Below, one piece after another: positions 32,430 through 41,917 of a stretch of 64,000 nt of DNA. The DNA is taken from positions 103,524 to 167,523 of the forward strand of contig NZ_MRBL01000013.1 of assembly GCF_001969855.1 (NCBI RefSeq). The letters run 5' to 3'. The translations under genes and the position numbers were made by a program. The notes below the pieces were generated by a model. The model saw only the letters and a list, made by a program, of their open reading frames with translations. It was not told where the DNA came from and searched no databases. This DNA comes from Bacillus haynesii. Its GTDB lineage: Bacteria > Bacillota > Bacilli > Bacillales > Bacillaceae. Each line of letters opens with the position of its first letter. Position 1 is the stretch's first letter.

Positions 32430-34850
32430 TTAAGAAGTGACAACATTTTCGAATAGCTGTTTTGTTGTCTTTTCATCTTCCAAAAAGTCTTTCCACGGGT
32501 CTTTATGGACAGACAGCGCTTGATTGATGCGGTCATTCAGCTCTTTGCGTTTTTCTTTATCATTTAATACGGATTGGACGTGGGATAAGCCGACACGTTC
32601 GACCCATGCAGATGTCCGCTCTAAATAGTTGGCTGTTTCACGATAGTATTGGAGATACGCACCTGTGATTTCGATAACTTCTTCGGCCGTTTTGACTTTC
32701 ATTAACAGATCGCCTGCGCGCAAATGCGTGCCTCCGTTTCCGCCGACGTAAATTTCCCAGCCACCGTCGATGCCGACGACGCCGATATCTTTAATGCCGG
32801 ACTCAGCACAGTTTCTCGGACAAGCGGAAACCGCCATTTTAATTTTGTGAGGCGTGTAGAGCCCTTCAAATTTTTTCTCAAGGTCAATTCCGAGGGCCAT
32901 TGAGTCTTGCGTGCCGAAGCGGCAGAACTGTTCGCCTACACACGTTTTTACGGTTCTGAGCGTTTTTCCGTAAGCAAATCCTGAAGGCATGTCAAGATCA
33001 GCCCATACTTTCGGAAGATCTTCTTTTTTGACACCGATCAGATCGATCCGCTGGCCGCCGGTCATTTTCACTAGAGGAATTTCATATTTGTCGACGACAT
33101 CAGCGATGCGCCGCAAATCAGTCGAATTGGTGACCCCGCCGTACATCCGCGGTACGACTGAATATGTGCCGTCTTTTTGAATGTTGGCGTGCATCCGTTC
33201 ATTGACGAAGCGGGATTCCCTTTCATCTTCGTATTCCTTCGGATTGATCATGCCGAGGTAGTAGTTAAGCGCTGGGCGGCATTTGGAACAGCCTTCCGCC
33301 GTTTTCCAGCCGAGCACGTTCATGACTTCTTTCGTATGGGTCAGCCCTTTTTCTCTGATTTCAGCCACGAGTTCGTCTCTTGAAAGGTCCGTACATCCGC
33401 AAATCGCTTCTTTTTGTGCTGAAGCATCAAATTCTGAGCCGAGCGTATGCTGGAGAATCTCTGCGACAAGCGGCTTACATCCTCCGCAAGAGCGTGATGC
33501 GCCTGTGCAGGCTTTAATTTCATCCGTCGACGTGCATCCCTGCTCTTTAATCGCCTGAATGATCATTCCTTTCGAAACGCCGTTGCAGCCGCACACGATC
33601 TCATCGTCGCTCATGGCAGCGGTCAAGCTCATGCCTTCTTCCTGATTCAAAGGCTGCAAGATTGAAACTTTAGAAGTATCAGAAATATCCGCTCCTTTTT
33701 GAATCATGGAAAACAGCCTGTTGCCTTCGCTGCTGTCTCCAAACAGTACAGCGCCGATCACCTGATTGCCGCGCAGAACGATTTTTTTGTAGATTCCGTC
33801 CTGTTCGTCAAACACTTTGAGCGCTTTTTTGTCTTCTCCGTCATCCTCATTAAAGTCACCGGCGGAAAAGACCTCAACACCGGAAACCTTCAGCTGGGTT
33901 GACAAAACAGATCCTTCATACGGAGCCGTTTCAACGCCGCAGATTTTTTTGGCAAGCACTTTTGCCTGTTCATAAAGAGGCGCGACAAGTCCGTAGGCAA
34001 TGCCTCTATGTTCAGCACATTCTCCGACAGCGTAAATGTTGGGAACTTCGGTTTCCATGTAATCATTGACGACGATTCCTCTGTTTACCGGAAGGCCGCA
34101 GTCTTTGCCGAGCTGAACGTTAGGCTTGATTCCGACCGCCATGACGACCAAATCGGCCTCAAGCGTTGAGCCGTCTTTGAATGTTAAGCCTTCGACACGC
34201 GTTTCTCCGTAAATTTCTTCTGTCTGCTTTTCAAGTAAAAATTTCATGCCCTGCTTTTCCAGCTCTTTTTGCAAAAGCCGTCCTGCGGTTGCATCAAGCT
34301 GACGCTCCATCAAATATGGCGCGAGGTGGATAACGGTAACGTCCATGCCAAGGTTGAGAAGTCCGCGCGCTGCTTCCAGTCCCAGCAACCCGCCGCCGAT
34401 AACGGCTGCTTTTTTGTACGTTTTGGAAGCTTCGAGCATGATATCCGTATCCTTGATATCACGGAAAGCTGTTACACCTTCTTTATCCGCTCCGGGCAAT
34501 GGCAGAATAAAAGGGAGAGAACCTGTCGCCAAAATCAGTTCATCATACGGCTGGACTCTTCCCGCATCCGTGATGACAGTTTTGGACTCCGGATCAACTG
34601 TAACGACTTCTTCACCTGTATACAGCTGAATCCCGTTTTCTTCATACCAATCCCAATCATTCAGTGTAATGTCCTTAACATCCGTATCTCCTTGAAGCAC
34701 TTTGGAAAGAAGAATCCGGTTATAGTTTGGGTGCGGTTCGTTTCCGAAAATCGTGATCTGAAACTCTTCGCTTGAAATTTTAAGAATTTCTTCAATGGCC
34801 CTGACCCCGGCCATACCGTTCCCTACAAGGACAAGCTGCTTTTTTTTCAC
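32430..34850 (-). CDS. nasD: Nitrite reductase [NAD(P)H] large subunit
   Basis: About 806 residues, the usual length. N-terminal FAD/NAD pyridine nucleotide-disulfide reductase part (LVLVGNGMAGVRAIEE; GGGLLGLEAARGLLNLG), two BFD-like [2Fe-2S] segments (CGCNGVSKG, CTGASRSCGGC), then the siroheme/[4Fe-4S] nitrite reductase domains with TCVGEQFCRFG and SACPRNCAES. It reduces nitrite to ammonium. GTG at 34850 follows GGGGAGGATC; the frame extends to 34871. In B. subtilis it has its own promoter, and the gap to nasC here holds NsrR- and ResD-like sequences. Confidence 0.96.
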   Translation of the reverse strand: MKKKQLVLVGNGMAGVRAIEEILKISSEEFQITIFGNEPHPNYNRILLSKVLQGDTDVKDITLNDWDWYEENGIQLYTGEEVVTVDPESKTVITDAGRVQPYDELILATGSLPFILPLPGADKEGVTAFRDIKDTDIMLEASKTYKKAAVIGGGLLGLEAARGLLNLGMDVTVIHLAPYLMERQLDATAGRLLQKELEKQGMKFLLEKQTEEIYGETRVEGLTFKDGSTLEADLVVMAVGIKPNVQLGKDCGLPVNRGIVVNDYMETEVPNIYAVGECAEHRGIAYGLVAPLYEQAKVLAKKICGVETAPYEGSVLSTQLKVSGVEVFSAGDFNEDDGEDKKALKVFDEQDGIYKKIVLRGNQVIGAVLFGDSSEGNRLFSMIQKGADISDTSKVSILQPLNQEEGMSLTAAMSDDEIVCGCNGVSKGMIIQAIKEQGCTSTDEIKACTGASRSCGGCKPLVAEILQHTLGSEFDASAQKEAICGCTDLSRDELVAEIREKGLTHTKEVMNVLGWKTAEGCSKCRPALNYYLGMINPKEYEDERESRFVNERMHANIQKDGTYSVVPRMYGGVTNSTDLRRIADVVDKYEIPLVKMTGGQRIDLIGVKKEDLPKVWADLDMPSGFAYGKTLRTVKTCVGEQFCRFGTQDSMALGIDLEKKFEGLYTPHKIKMAVSACPRNCAESGIKDIGVVGIDGGWEIYVGGNGGTHLRAGDLLMKVKTAEEVIEITGAYLQYYRETANYLERTSAWVERVGLSHVQSVLNDKEKRKELNDRINQALSVHKDPWKDFLEDEKTTKQLFENVVTS

Positions 34851-34892
34851 TATGATCCTCCCCTTTTTCAAAACAATTCACTATACGCCCTA

Positions 34893-34915
34893 AACAAGTA
34901 TTTTATTTACATCTT
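34893..34915 (-). promoter_or_regulatory. NsrR-type operator in the nasC-nasD gap
   Basis: The minus strand reads AAGATGTA-AATAAAA-TACTTGTT, the same 8-7-8 dyad layout as the NsrR consensus AAGATGTA-N7-TACATCTT with a few mismatches on the right arm. A TTTGTGAT element resembling a ResD half-site lies just upstream at about 34925-34932, and a TATAGT -10 lies downstream. This matches the ResD/NsrR control known for B. subtilis nasD. Confidence 0.6.
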
Positions 34916-34963
34916 TAAAACTATCACAAATTATAGTTAATTTTGTAAACTTTTTATGACTTT

Positions 34964-37123
34964 TTATGACAATTTATTCACATAATTGTCAACTGACGGA
35001 CGAATTTTTACGGAGCAAACCTTAAATCCCGGCATTCTGCAAGACGGATCTAGCGTTTCTGCTATCAAATCGTTCACATTTTGCGAATCCCCCCAATGCA
35101 TCGGTACAAATACGGTATCCGGCCTGATGGCTTCCGACCATTTGCTCCTGACAATGATGCTGCCTCTTTTTGATTCCACCCTGACCAGCACCCGGTCGCC
35201 AATGTTGTACTTTTCCGCCGTTTTCGGATGGATTTCCATAAATGATTCAAAGTGCCTGGCCTTGAGTGCAGCGCTCCTTCTCGTCTGTACGCCGGTTAAA
35301 TAGTGGGACATCACCCTTCCGGTCGTCAGAAAAAGGGGGTACTCCTCAGTCGGTTCATCTTTTTTGATGTTTGGTTCGTTCGGGACGACGCACATTTTCG
35401 CTTTTTTGTCCGGGTGGGCAAAGGATGATTCAAACAGGCGCTGTGTCCCGGGGTGCCCCTGTTCAGGACAAGGCCATAAAATGCCGCCTTCCTTTCTCAG
35501 GCGTTCATAAGTGATGCCCGAATAATCGGCAATTCCGCCGCGGCTCGCTTTTCTCAATTCATTAAAAACATCCTCTGCCGACCGATATGAGAAATAACGG
35601 CCTTTTCCAAGCGCTGCAGCGATATCGCAAATTATTTGCCAGTCATGCCTCGCTTCACCGGGGCACGGCTTTGAGCCTTCCCTTAATGTCACTCTGCCTT
35701 CCAGATTGGTCATCGTTCCTTCGTCCTCGAGATAAGATGATGCGGGGAGAATGACGTCTGCGAGTCTTGCCGTTTCAGAAAGAAACAAATCAACGGCGGC
35801 AAAAAACTTTAATTTTTTCAAAGCAGATTTGACAAAACCGGCGTTCGGGCTGGATACAACAGGGTTTGAGCACATTAAAAACATCCCGGTGATCTCGCCA
35901 TCATGAACTTTCTCCATCAGTTCATAAGCGGATACACCTTTTCCCGGAAGGTCTTCAGCTTTTATGCCCCAAACATCCGCAATATAGGCGCGGTCAGCTT
36001 CGTTTTCAATCGAACGGTACCCGGGCAGCTGATCCGCTTTCTGCCCGTGCTCCCGCGCCCCCTGCCCGTTGCCTTGACCGGTGACGGCACCGTAGCCGCA
36101 GGCAAATTTGCCGATTTTCCCCGTTGATATTAGAATATTCAGTAAATTCCTGACAGCAGCTGTTCCGTCCGTCTGCTGCTCAACCCCTCTTGCCGTGAAC
36201 AGCATTCCCGTCTCCTCGCGGGCGAATTTTACCGCAGCTTTTTTGATCTGCTCGATTTGTATCCCGGTTTTGGCCGATATGTCTTCAAGTGATAAAGACG
36301 CCACATGGCGCTTGACCTCTTCAAAACCATCAGCTCTATCTCTGAGAAAAGCTCCGTCTGTCAGCTGTTCTTCAATGATGATTTTCAACATTCCGTTTGC
36401 GAGTGCGGCGTCTGTCCCAGGCCTGATTTTCAAATGCAGGTCGGCGATCTTGGCCGTTGCCGTTTCGCGGGGATCGATGACAATGATGTAAGCCCCGTTT
36501 TGCTTCGCTTCTTCAAAATACGGCATGATCGTCGGCTGGCACTCTGCAATATTGGTACCTGCGAGGATGATGACCCTTGCATGGGGGATCTCGGAAAGGG
36601 CATTTGTCAGCCCCCGGTCCATTCCGAAGGTTTGATTTGCAGCTGTGGCAGCCGCCGACATGCAAAGCCTGCCATTGTAGTCAATATGCCTCGTCTTCAA
36701 GGCGACGCGGGCGAACTTCCCGAGCAAATACGCTTCTTCATTTGTAATGGACGCGCTGCCGTATACACTCAAAGCATCGCATCCATCTTCATGCTGGATC
36801 GCTGTTACTTGTTCTTTGATGTACTGAAGCGCTTCTTCCCATGACACACGGACGAATTCGCCGTTTATTTTGATCAGCGGATGGGTGATCCTCTCTGAAT
36901 GAAACGCGTGCTGATGAGCGTTCATCCCTTTCATGCACAGCCGCCCTTTTGTCGTCGGATTGTCTTTTCCGACTGCCGCGTATTTTTTTCTTGTTACAAT
37001 CGTCTGTTCAATGAGCTGCATTTTACACTGCATGCTGCAAAATGGACATTGGGTGTCATACGTTTTTTCGGATTGCACTTCTTTTTGCTTTGTGCGAAAG
37101 TACTTTAACAATCGTTCTGTCAA
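34964..37123 (-). CDS. nasC: Assimilatory nitrate reductase catalytic subunit
   Basis: 719-residue molybdopterin oxidoreductase. The N-terminal [4Fe-4S] ligands are TQCPFCSMQCKM and GRLCMKGMN. Typical internal segments are YGSASITNEEAYLLGKFARVA and CSNPVVSSPNAGFVKSAL, and the C-terminal MGD-binding part includes TGRVMSHYLTGVQTRRS and PMHWGD. It reduces nitrate to nitrite with electrons from NasB. The start is TTG 2 bp after the nasB stop, so coupling is likely. Confidence 0.95.
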   Translation of the reverse strand: MTERLLKYFRTKQKEVQSEKTYDTQCPFCSMQCKMQLIEQTIVTRKKYAAVGKDNPTTKGRLCMKGMNAHQHAFHSERITHPLIKINGEFVRVSWEEALQYIKEQVTAIQHEDGCDALSVYGSASITNEEAYLLGKFARVALKTRHIDYNGRLCMSAAATAANQTFGMDRGLTNALSEIPHARVIILAGTNIAECQPTIMPYFEEAKQNGAYIIVIDPRETATAKIADLHLKIRPGTDAALANGMLKIIIEEQLTDGAFLRDRADGFEEVKRHVASLSLEDISAKTGIQIEQIKKAAVKFAREETGMLFTARGVEQQTDGTAAVRNLLNILISTGKIGKFACGYGAVTGQGNGQGAREHGQKADQLPGYRSIENEADRAYIADVWGIKAEDLPGKGVSAYELMEKVHDGEITGMFLMCSNPVVSSPNAGFVKSALKKLKFFAAVDLFLSETARLADVILPASSYLEDEGTMTNLEGRVTLREGSKPCPGEARHDWQIICDIAAALGKGRYFSYRSAEDVFNELRKASRGGIADYSGITYERLRKEGGILWPCPEQGHPGTQRLFESSFAHPDKKAKMCVVPNEPNIKKDEPTEEYPLFLTTGRVMSHYLTGVQTRRSAALKARHFESFMEIHPKTAEKYNIGDRVLVRVESKRGSIIVRSKWSEAIRPDTVFVPMHWGDSQNVNDLIAETLDPSCRMPGFKVCSVKIRPSVDNYVNKLS

Positions 37124-37124
37124 T

Positions 37125-39416
37125 TCACATCAGCCCTTTTATCGTTTCTTGCTGAGCCAGCCGCTTCTCTTTTTCAAGCCGTTCGATCAGCTGGCCGCGA
37201 AGTCCGTTGTCAAATAAAACTTCCCGGATATGAATAATGCCGGCGCGTTCAATCCAATGCCCGACCTTCTCGAGATAATTTGCTGTTTCGCGGTAATATT
37301 GAAGCAGGCCTTTCATGAATTCCCCCGCTTCCTCCGCCGAGTCGGCTACTGAAAGCAGCTCTCCCGGGGAAGCATGCTGTCCTCCCTGGCCGCCCGCATA
37401 AATCTCCCATCCTCCGTTTACTTTGAGAAGTCCGATGTCATGAACTGAAGCGTACACGCAATCGTCCAAACAGCCCGACACCCCGATTGAGACCTTGGCC
37501 GGAATGAGGAGGGATTCTGCTGCTTTTTCCAAGTCTGCTGCCAATGATTGAATATGCGGTGATCCGCACGGGCACGTTTTAATCGCGGCGATCCGCTGCT
37601 GCTGCGGGCAATACGGCATGCCGAGTTCTTCTTTCACGCGCCCTATAAGATCCGGCTTAATACCAGCAAGCTTTAATCTCTGATGGTGTGTCATGTACAC
37701 TTCTTGAATTTGATATTTTTCAATCACTCCGGCAATGCGCTTCAGCTCTTTGGCATTCGTCCGGCCTCCGTACATTTGCGGAATGATGACATCCGTTTCC
37801 TCTTCGTGCTCCTCGTAGGTGATGTCCGGACGGATCATTTTTAAATAGTAGTGAATCGCGGGCACGCAAATCTGGCATCCGCTGTTATTTTTCCAGCCGA
37901 GCGCCGAGATGATGTCGTGAACGGAAGAAAGATTTCTTATCTGTATTTCGTTCACGACTTCATCTTCCGTGAATGAAGTGCAGGCGCACATCGGTTGTTT
38001 CGCCGCAGATACATGATCAACCTGTTCGGCGGTATGGCGCAGCAGTTCCTCGACCATAGGCCTGCAGCCGCCGCATGACCCGGAAGCATTTGTACAGTGT
38101 TTGACCTCCTCGGCCGTCTTTAAACCGTGCATCTGTATGGCTTCCATGATCACGCCTTTTGAAACTGCATTGCATTGGCAGATCGTTTCACCAAGCGCCA
38201 TAGAAGCGACTGAACTGTCTTCTTCCGATTGAAACAGCTCTTTTTTGACAACGGTAATATCCCTTTGTTTGATCATGCTTTCCAACAGCCTTTGGCTGCC
38301 GCTGGTGTCTCCGTATAAAATGACGCCGGCCATTTTATCCCCTTGAAAGACCGCTTTTTTATAGACTCCTGCCGCTTCGTCTAAAAGTTTAATAGCCGTC
38401 GTCGAGTCGTCCTCTGTGATTTTCCCTGCCGAAAAGACGTCGATGCCGGACATTTTTAAAGCTGCGGACTGGACGGAGCCCTGATAACCGGCACATTCGA
38501 GACCGCAAATATGTTTGGCCAGCACTTTCCCCTGTTCATACAATGGCTTGACTAAGCCATAGACCGTCCCGTTATGCTCCGCGCATTCACCGACGGCGTA
38601 GACATTTGGAACATTCGTCTCCATATAGTCGCTGACGATGATCGCCCGGTTTGTTGCAATACCGCTCGCCTTGGCCAGTTCGATATTCGGTCTGACACCG
38701 GCAGCCATGACGATGAGATCGGCGCTGATCTTCGTCCCGTCTTTAAACCGCACACCCTCGGCGCGGGATCTTCCTGAAATCGCCTCTGTATCTTTATCCA
38801 AATGAAAATCGATCCCTTGGCGCTCCAGCTCTTTCTGGAGCATGGCAGATGCCGGCGGATCGAGCTGATTCTGCATGATCCAGGAAGAGTGGTGAATCAC
38901 ATCAACCTTCATCCCGAGGTTTGCCAATCCTCGCGCCGCCTCAAGGCCCAAAATTCCCCCGCCGATGACGGCCGCTTTTTCAAACCGCTTTGATGCCTTT
39001 ATGAATGCCCGGCAATCGTCTATTGTTCTAAAACCATATACCCCTTCTTTGTCTGCACCATGAACCGGGAGGATAAACGGGGAAGAGCCCGTCGCTATGA
39101 TCAGTTTGTCATAAGCGATTTCGCGGTTTTGATCTGTCGACACCGTCTGTTTAACCGTATCGATTGCGACAGCCGTTTCCCCTATATAAAGGGTAATCCC
39201 GTTTTCTTCATACCAGCTCCGGCTTTTTGTCATCACATCATTCCAATCCGTTTCCCCCTGAAGGACAGAAGACAGCAGAATCCGATTATAACTAAGGTGT
39301 AGTTCGCTGCCGATGATGACGATCTCGAACCGGTCCCCGCCGTGTTGTAAAATTTCTTCGGCCGTGCGAACTCCGGCCATGCCGTTTCCTATTAAAACCA
39401 GCCTTTGTTTCCCCAT
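37125..39416 (-). CDS. nasB: Assimilatory nitrate reductase electron transfer subunit
   Basis: 763-residue flavoprotein that delivers electrons from NAD(P)H to NasC. N-terminal FAD domain (LVLIGNGMAGVRTAEEIL) and NAD domain (GGGILGLEAARGLANLG), then two BFD-like [2Fe-2S] regions (CQCNAVSKG, CTNASGSCGGC; CACTSFTED), and a C-terminal sulfite/nitrite reductase-like part (KTCPCGSP, SGCLDDCVYAS). Family length about 770. First gene of nasBCDEF, with a TnrA box upstream. The nitrate transporter gene nasA, next to nasB in B. subtilis, is not here. Confidence 0.95.
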   Translation of the reverse strand: MGKQRLVLIGNGMAGVRTAEEILQHGGDRFEIVIIGSELHLSYNRILLSSVLQGETDWNDVMTKSRSWYEENGITLYIGETAVAIDTVKQTVSTDQNREIAYDKLIIATGSSPFILPVHGADKEGVYGFRTIDDCRAFIKASKRFEKAAVIGGGILGLEAARGLANLGMKVDVIHHSSWIMQNQLDPPASAMLQKELERQGIDFHLDKDTEAISGRSRAEGVRFKDGTKISADLIVMAAGVRPNIELAKASGIATNRAIIVSDYMETNVPNVYAVGECAEHNGTVYGLVKPLYEQGKVLAKHICGLECAGYQGSVQSAALKMSGIDVFSAGKITEDDSTTAIKLLDEAAGVYKKAVFQGDKMAGVILYGDTSGSQRLLESMIKQRDITVVKKELFQSEEDSSVASMALGETICQCNAVSKGVIMEAIQMHGLKTAEEVKHCTNASGSCGGCRPMVEELLRHTAEQVDHVSAAKQPMCACTSFTEDEVVNEIQIRNLSSVHDIISALGWKNNSGCQICVPAIHYYLKMIRPDITYEEHEEETDVIIPQMYGGRTNAKELKRIAGVIEKYQIQEVYMTHHQRLKLAGIKPDLIGRVKEELGMPYCPQQQRIAAIKTCPCGSPHIQSLAADLEKAAESLLIPAKVSIGVSGCLDDCVYASVHDIGLLKVNGGWEIYAGGQGGQHASPGELLSVADSAEEAGEFMKGLLQYYRETANYLEKVGHWIERAGIIHIREVLFDNGLRGQLIERLEKEKRLAQQETIKGLM

Positions 39417-39454
39417 TTTCTCCCCTCCCCTCTGCAGCTTTGCTCTGGATTATT

Positions 39455-39483
39455 ATTTCACATTGCTTCGCTAAAGCGTTCAA
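39455..39483 (-). promoter_or_regulatory. Candidate nasB promoter
   Basis: The minus strand reads TTGAAC, 17 nt, TGAAAT: a modest -10. The weak -10 fits dependence on TnrA activation from the box centred about 48 nt upstream of the start point. Confidence 0.5.
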
Positions 39484-39486
39484 ACC

Positions 39487-39503
39487 TGTTACATTTCCTG
39501 ACA
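39487..39503. promoter_or_regulatory. TnrA box upstream of nasB
   Basis: TGTTA-CATTTCC-TGACA is a full match to the TnrA consensus TGTNA-N7-TNACA. The centre is about 48-49 nt upstream of the predicted start, the usual place for TnrA activation under nitrogen limitation. Confidence 0.85.
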
Positions 39504-39676
39504 AAAAATTTTAGAAACAGGACGGTTTGACCAGTACCCATTAATGACGATTCAACAGCTTTGGCCGCGATGTTAAAGTTCAACATTTCATCACATTTTT
39601 TATCACGTTCCGCTTGTTTCTTTTCCTGCAATCTACTAGGCTTATAAGTAAAGAACATAAGGAATGGAGGAGGAGA

Positions 39677-40249
39677 ATGCTACCGATTAAAAGAAGACAG
39701 CAGATTTTGGCGTGGATCAAAGAAGAAGAATCTCTGCGCATTTCGGAAATTTCGAAAAGGCTGAACGTCTCTGAAATGACCGTTTACCGCGACATTAAAC
39801 CGCTCGTTGAAAACGGACAGGTCATCAAGACGGCAGGCGGAATTACGCTAAACAAGCCGAAGCAGCAGCTTGGGCAGCTTTGCGTCGTTTGCGGAAAAGG
39901 GGCAGGTTCGAGGCTTTCCGTGCAAATTGTCAAAAACGACAGCCAAATTGAACAATTTTGCTGCGCCCATTGCGCAATGCTCCGCTATGAGAAAGTGAAA
40001 GATGATGTATCACAGATGATTTGCAGGGATTTTTTGCTGGATACGACGATCAGTGCCAAAGCTGCCGTCTTTTTGCTGGATACAGATCTTCATTTGAACT
40101 GCTGCGAGCCGCAGGCGATCCCTTTCGCTTCTGAAGCGGATGCGCGAAAATTCAAAAAAGGCTTTGGCGGACAGCTGTTATCGTTTGACGATGCCGCGCT
40201 TCTGGTCCAGAAAACGATGAAGAACAGCTGCTGCAGCCTGAAGACGTGA
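39677..40249 (+). CDS. ycnK: Copper-responsive regulator YcnK
   Basis: About 190 residues: a DeoR-type HTH (IKRRQQILAWIKEEESLRISEI, then SEMTVYRDIKPLVENG) and a NosL-like copper-binding domain with LCVVCGKG, QFCCAHCAMLRYE and a C-terminal NSCCS. In B. subtilis YcnK represses ycnJ when copper is plentiful. The ATG at 39677 follows GGAGGAGGAG. It leads the ycnK-ycnJ-ycnI unit; in B. subtilis the copper genes have the reverse neighbours but the same content. Confidence 0.9.
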   Translation: MLPIKRRQQILAWIKEEESLRISEISKRLNVSEMTVYRDIKPLVENGQVIKTAGGITLNKPKQQLGQLCVVCGKGAGSRLSVQIVKNDSQIEQFCCAHCAMLRYEKVKDDVSQMICRDFLLDTTISAKAAVFLLDTDLHLNCCEPQAIPFASEADARKFKKGFGGQLLSFDDAALLVQKTMKNSCCSLKT

Positions 40250-40277
40250 AATTTTGTTAAAAGATTGGATGAATGTG

Positions 40278-41915
40278 ATGAAAAGAGCAACACTCTGGGC
40301 AGTTCTGGCTGTTCTTTGTACGATTCTGCTGCCAAAAGCCGCTTTTGCTCACGCTTATATCGTAAATTCAACTCCCGCTGAAAATCAGGAGCTGAAAAAA
40401 GCGCCTGCAGAAATTAAGATTGAATTCAATGAAGCAATTCAGAAAGGGTTTCATTCGATAACGGTCAGAAATTCGTCAGGTGAGCGCGTCGATTCCGGCA
40501 AAACGGAAATCGACCCGCAAAACGCAAAGATCATGACCGTCAAGCTGAAATCGAAGATAAAGGATGATATCTACTCAGCCGAATGGAGAGCCGTATCCGC
40601 AGACGGACATCCCGTATCAGGTACGATCCCTTTCAGTATCGGAAACATTCAAGGCGGGCTGCCGAAAGATCAGCAAAATCAAGCGTCAGGCCTGCCGGCA
40701 GCCGATACCGTCATTGAACGCGTCCTTTTGTATACCGGTTTTTCCCTGTTCATAGGAGCTGCTCTTTTTCAGCTCGTATGGCACCGACCTGAAAACGGCT
40801 GGCCGGGTGACAAACGGCGCCGTCTGAAGAGGATCAAGAATGCGGCGCTCTTATTGACAGGGGCCGCCATCATCATTCAGCTGCCACTGCAAACAAAAGC
40901 AAACGCAGGCGTTTCCTGGAGCGGGGCTTTTCAGCCTTCACTTTTACAAGAAACGCTTCTGAATACGACTGGAGGAACGCTGTGGCTGATCAACATCGCC
41001 ATCATCGCCTTGCTTGTTTTCTCTTCGAATAGAAAAGGCCTGAAGAGCGCGATCTTGAGCCTGTTCCTTTTTGCCGGACTTTTGTTCGTCAAATCGCTCG
41101 ACGGTCATGCCGCTTCGACGAGCGCCGGCTATATGACGACCGCGATGAACTTCATCCATCTGAATGCCGCTTCCATTTGGACTGGCGGACTCGCGATGTT
41201 TGTGCTGTTTTTCGGAAAAGACTGGCTGAAGTCTGACAAAAGTTTGATATGGGAAACCATTCGGCGCTTCTCGCCATGGGCGCTCGTTTCAGCAGGGCTT
41301 CTCATATTCTCGGGCCTTTTCAACAGCTTTTTCATCGTTCATACACTGGATAACCTGTTCGGGACGGCTTACGGGAAAGCGCTCCTTGTGAAATCGGCGC
41401 TCGTTCTTCTCATGATCGGACTCGGAGCATTTCACTATTTCCGTTTTAGAAAAGCGCCGAAACAGCAGGGCGGCCGTTCGATGAAAGCGGAATGGGCGGT
41501 CGGGCTTCTCATTCTGCTGACCACGGCGGTTTTCACCAATATTCCAAGTCCGCCCGCGCCGCTGCCGCAACCTTTCAGTGAGACGAAGGAGCTGACGGAA
41601 GGAAATACGCTGTCGCTCCGAATCAGCCCGAACATGCCGGGCTCAAATACGTTTGAAGTCACAGTCAGAAACAGAAAAGGAGACGTCGTCAAAGACATTC
41701 AAAAAATCGAATTAACCGTTGAGAAAACCGGGCTTTTCGGGGATGACAAGGAAAGCACGTTCAGCCTCAGCAAAAATAAAGACGGTGTTTTCCAAACGAA
41801 AAATTTAAATTTAAACGAAGACGGCATCTGGAAGATCCGCGTTCACGGATTAACTGCGTCATTTGAGGAAATCAGAACGGTCTTCAATGCAAAAATTAAT
41901 AAAAAGGAGTTTTGA
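40278..41915 (+). CDS. ycnJ: Copper acquisition protein YcnJ (CopC-CopD fusion)
   Basis: About 545 residues. Signal peptide ending PKAAFA, so the mature protein begins with His (HAYIVNSTPAENQEL), the copper ligand of CopC proteins. CopC domain to about residue 125 (PVSGTIPFSIG), eight CopD membrane segments (about 155-425), and a C-terminal YtkA-like extracellular domain. It is required for copper uptake under copper limitation in B. subtilis. ATG at 40278 chosen for the GGATG ribosome site at 8 nt; in-frame starts at 40254 and 40269 are less likely. Confidence 0.9.
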   Translation: MKRATLWAVLAVLCTILLPKAAFAHAYIVNSTPAENQELKKAPAEIKIEFNEAIQKGFHSITVRNSSGERVDSGKTEIDPQNAKIMTVKLKSKIKDDIYSAEWRAVSADGHPVSGTIPFSIGNIQGGLPKDQQNQASGLPAADTVIERVLLYTGFSLFIGAALFQLVWHRPENGWPGDKRRRLKRIKNAALLLTGAAIIIQLPLQTKANAGVSWSGAFQPSLLQETLLNTTGGTLWLINIAIIALLVFSSNRKGLKSAILSLFLFAGLLFVKSLDGHAASTSAGYMTTAMNFIHLNAASIWTGGLAMFVLFFGKDWLKSDKSLIWETIRRFSPWALVSAGLLIFSGLFNSFFIVHTLDNLFGTAYGKALLVKSALVLLMIGLGAFHYFRFRKAPKQQGGRSMKAEWAVGLLILLTTAVFTNIPSPPAPLPQPFSETKELTEGNTLSLRISPNMPGSNTFEVTVRNRKGDVVKDIQKIELTVEKTGLFGDDKESTFSLSKNKDGVFQTKNLNLNEDGIWKIRVHGLTASFEEIRTVFNAKINKKEF

Positions 41916-41917
41916 TT

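Noticed and set aside
36305..36844. Open frame of 179 codons on the plus strand
   Set aside because: Antisense to the conserved core of nasC; a shadow of GC-rich codons.
39558..39590. Second TnrA box upstream of ycnK (TGTTAAAGTTCAACA)
   Set aside because: The spacing is 5 and not 7 nt, so it does not fit the consensus.
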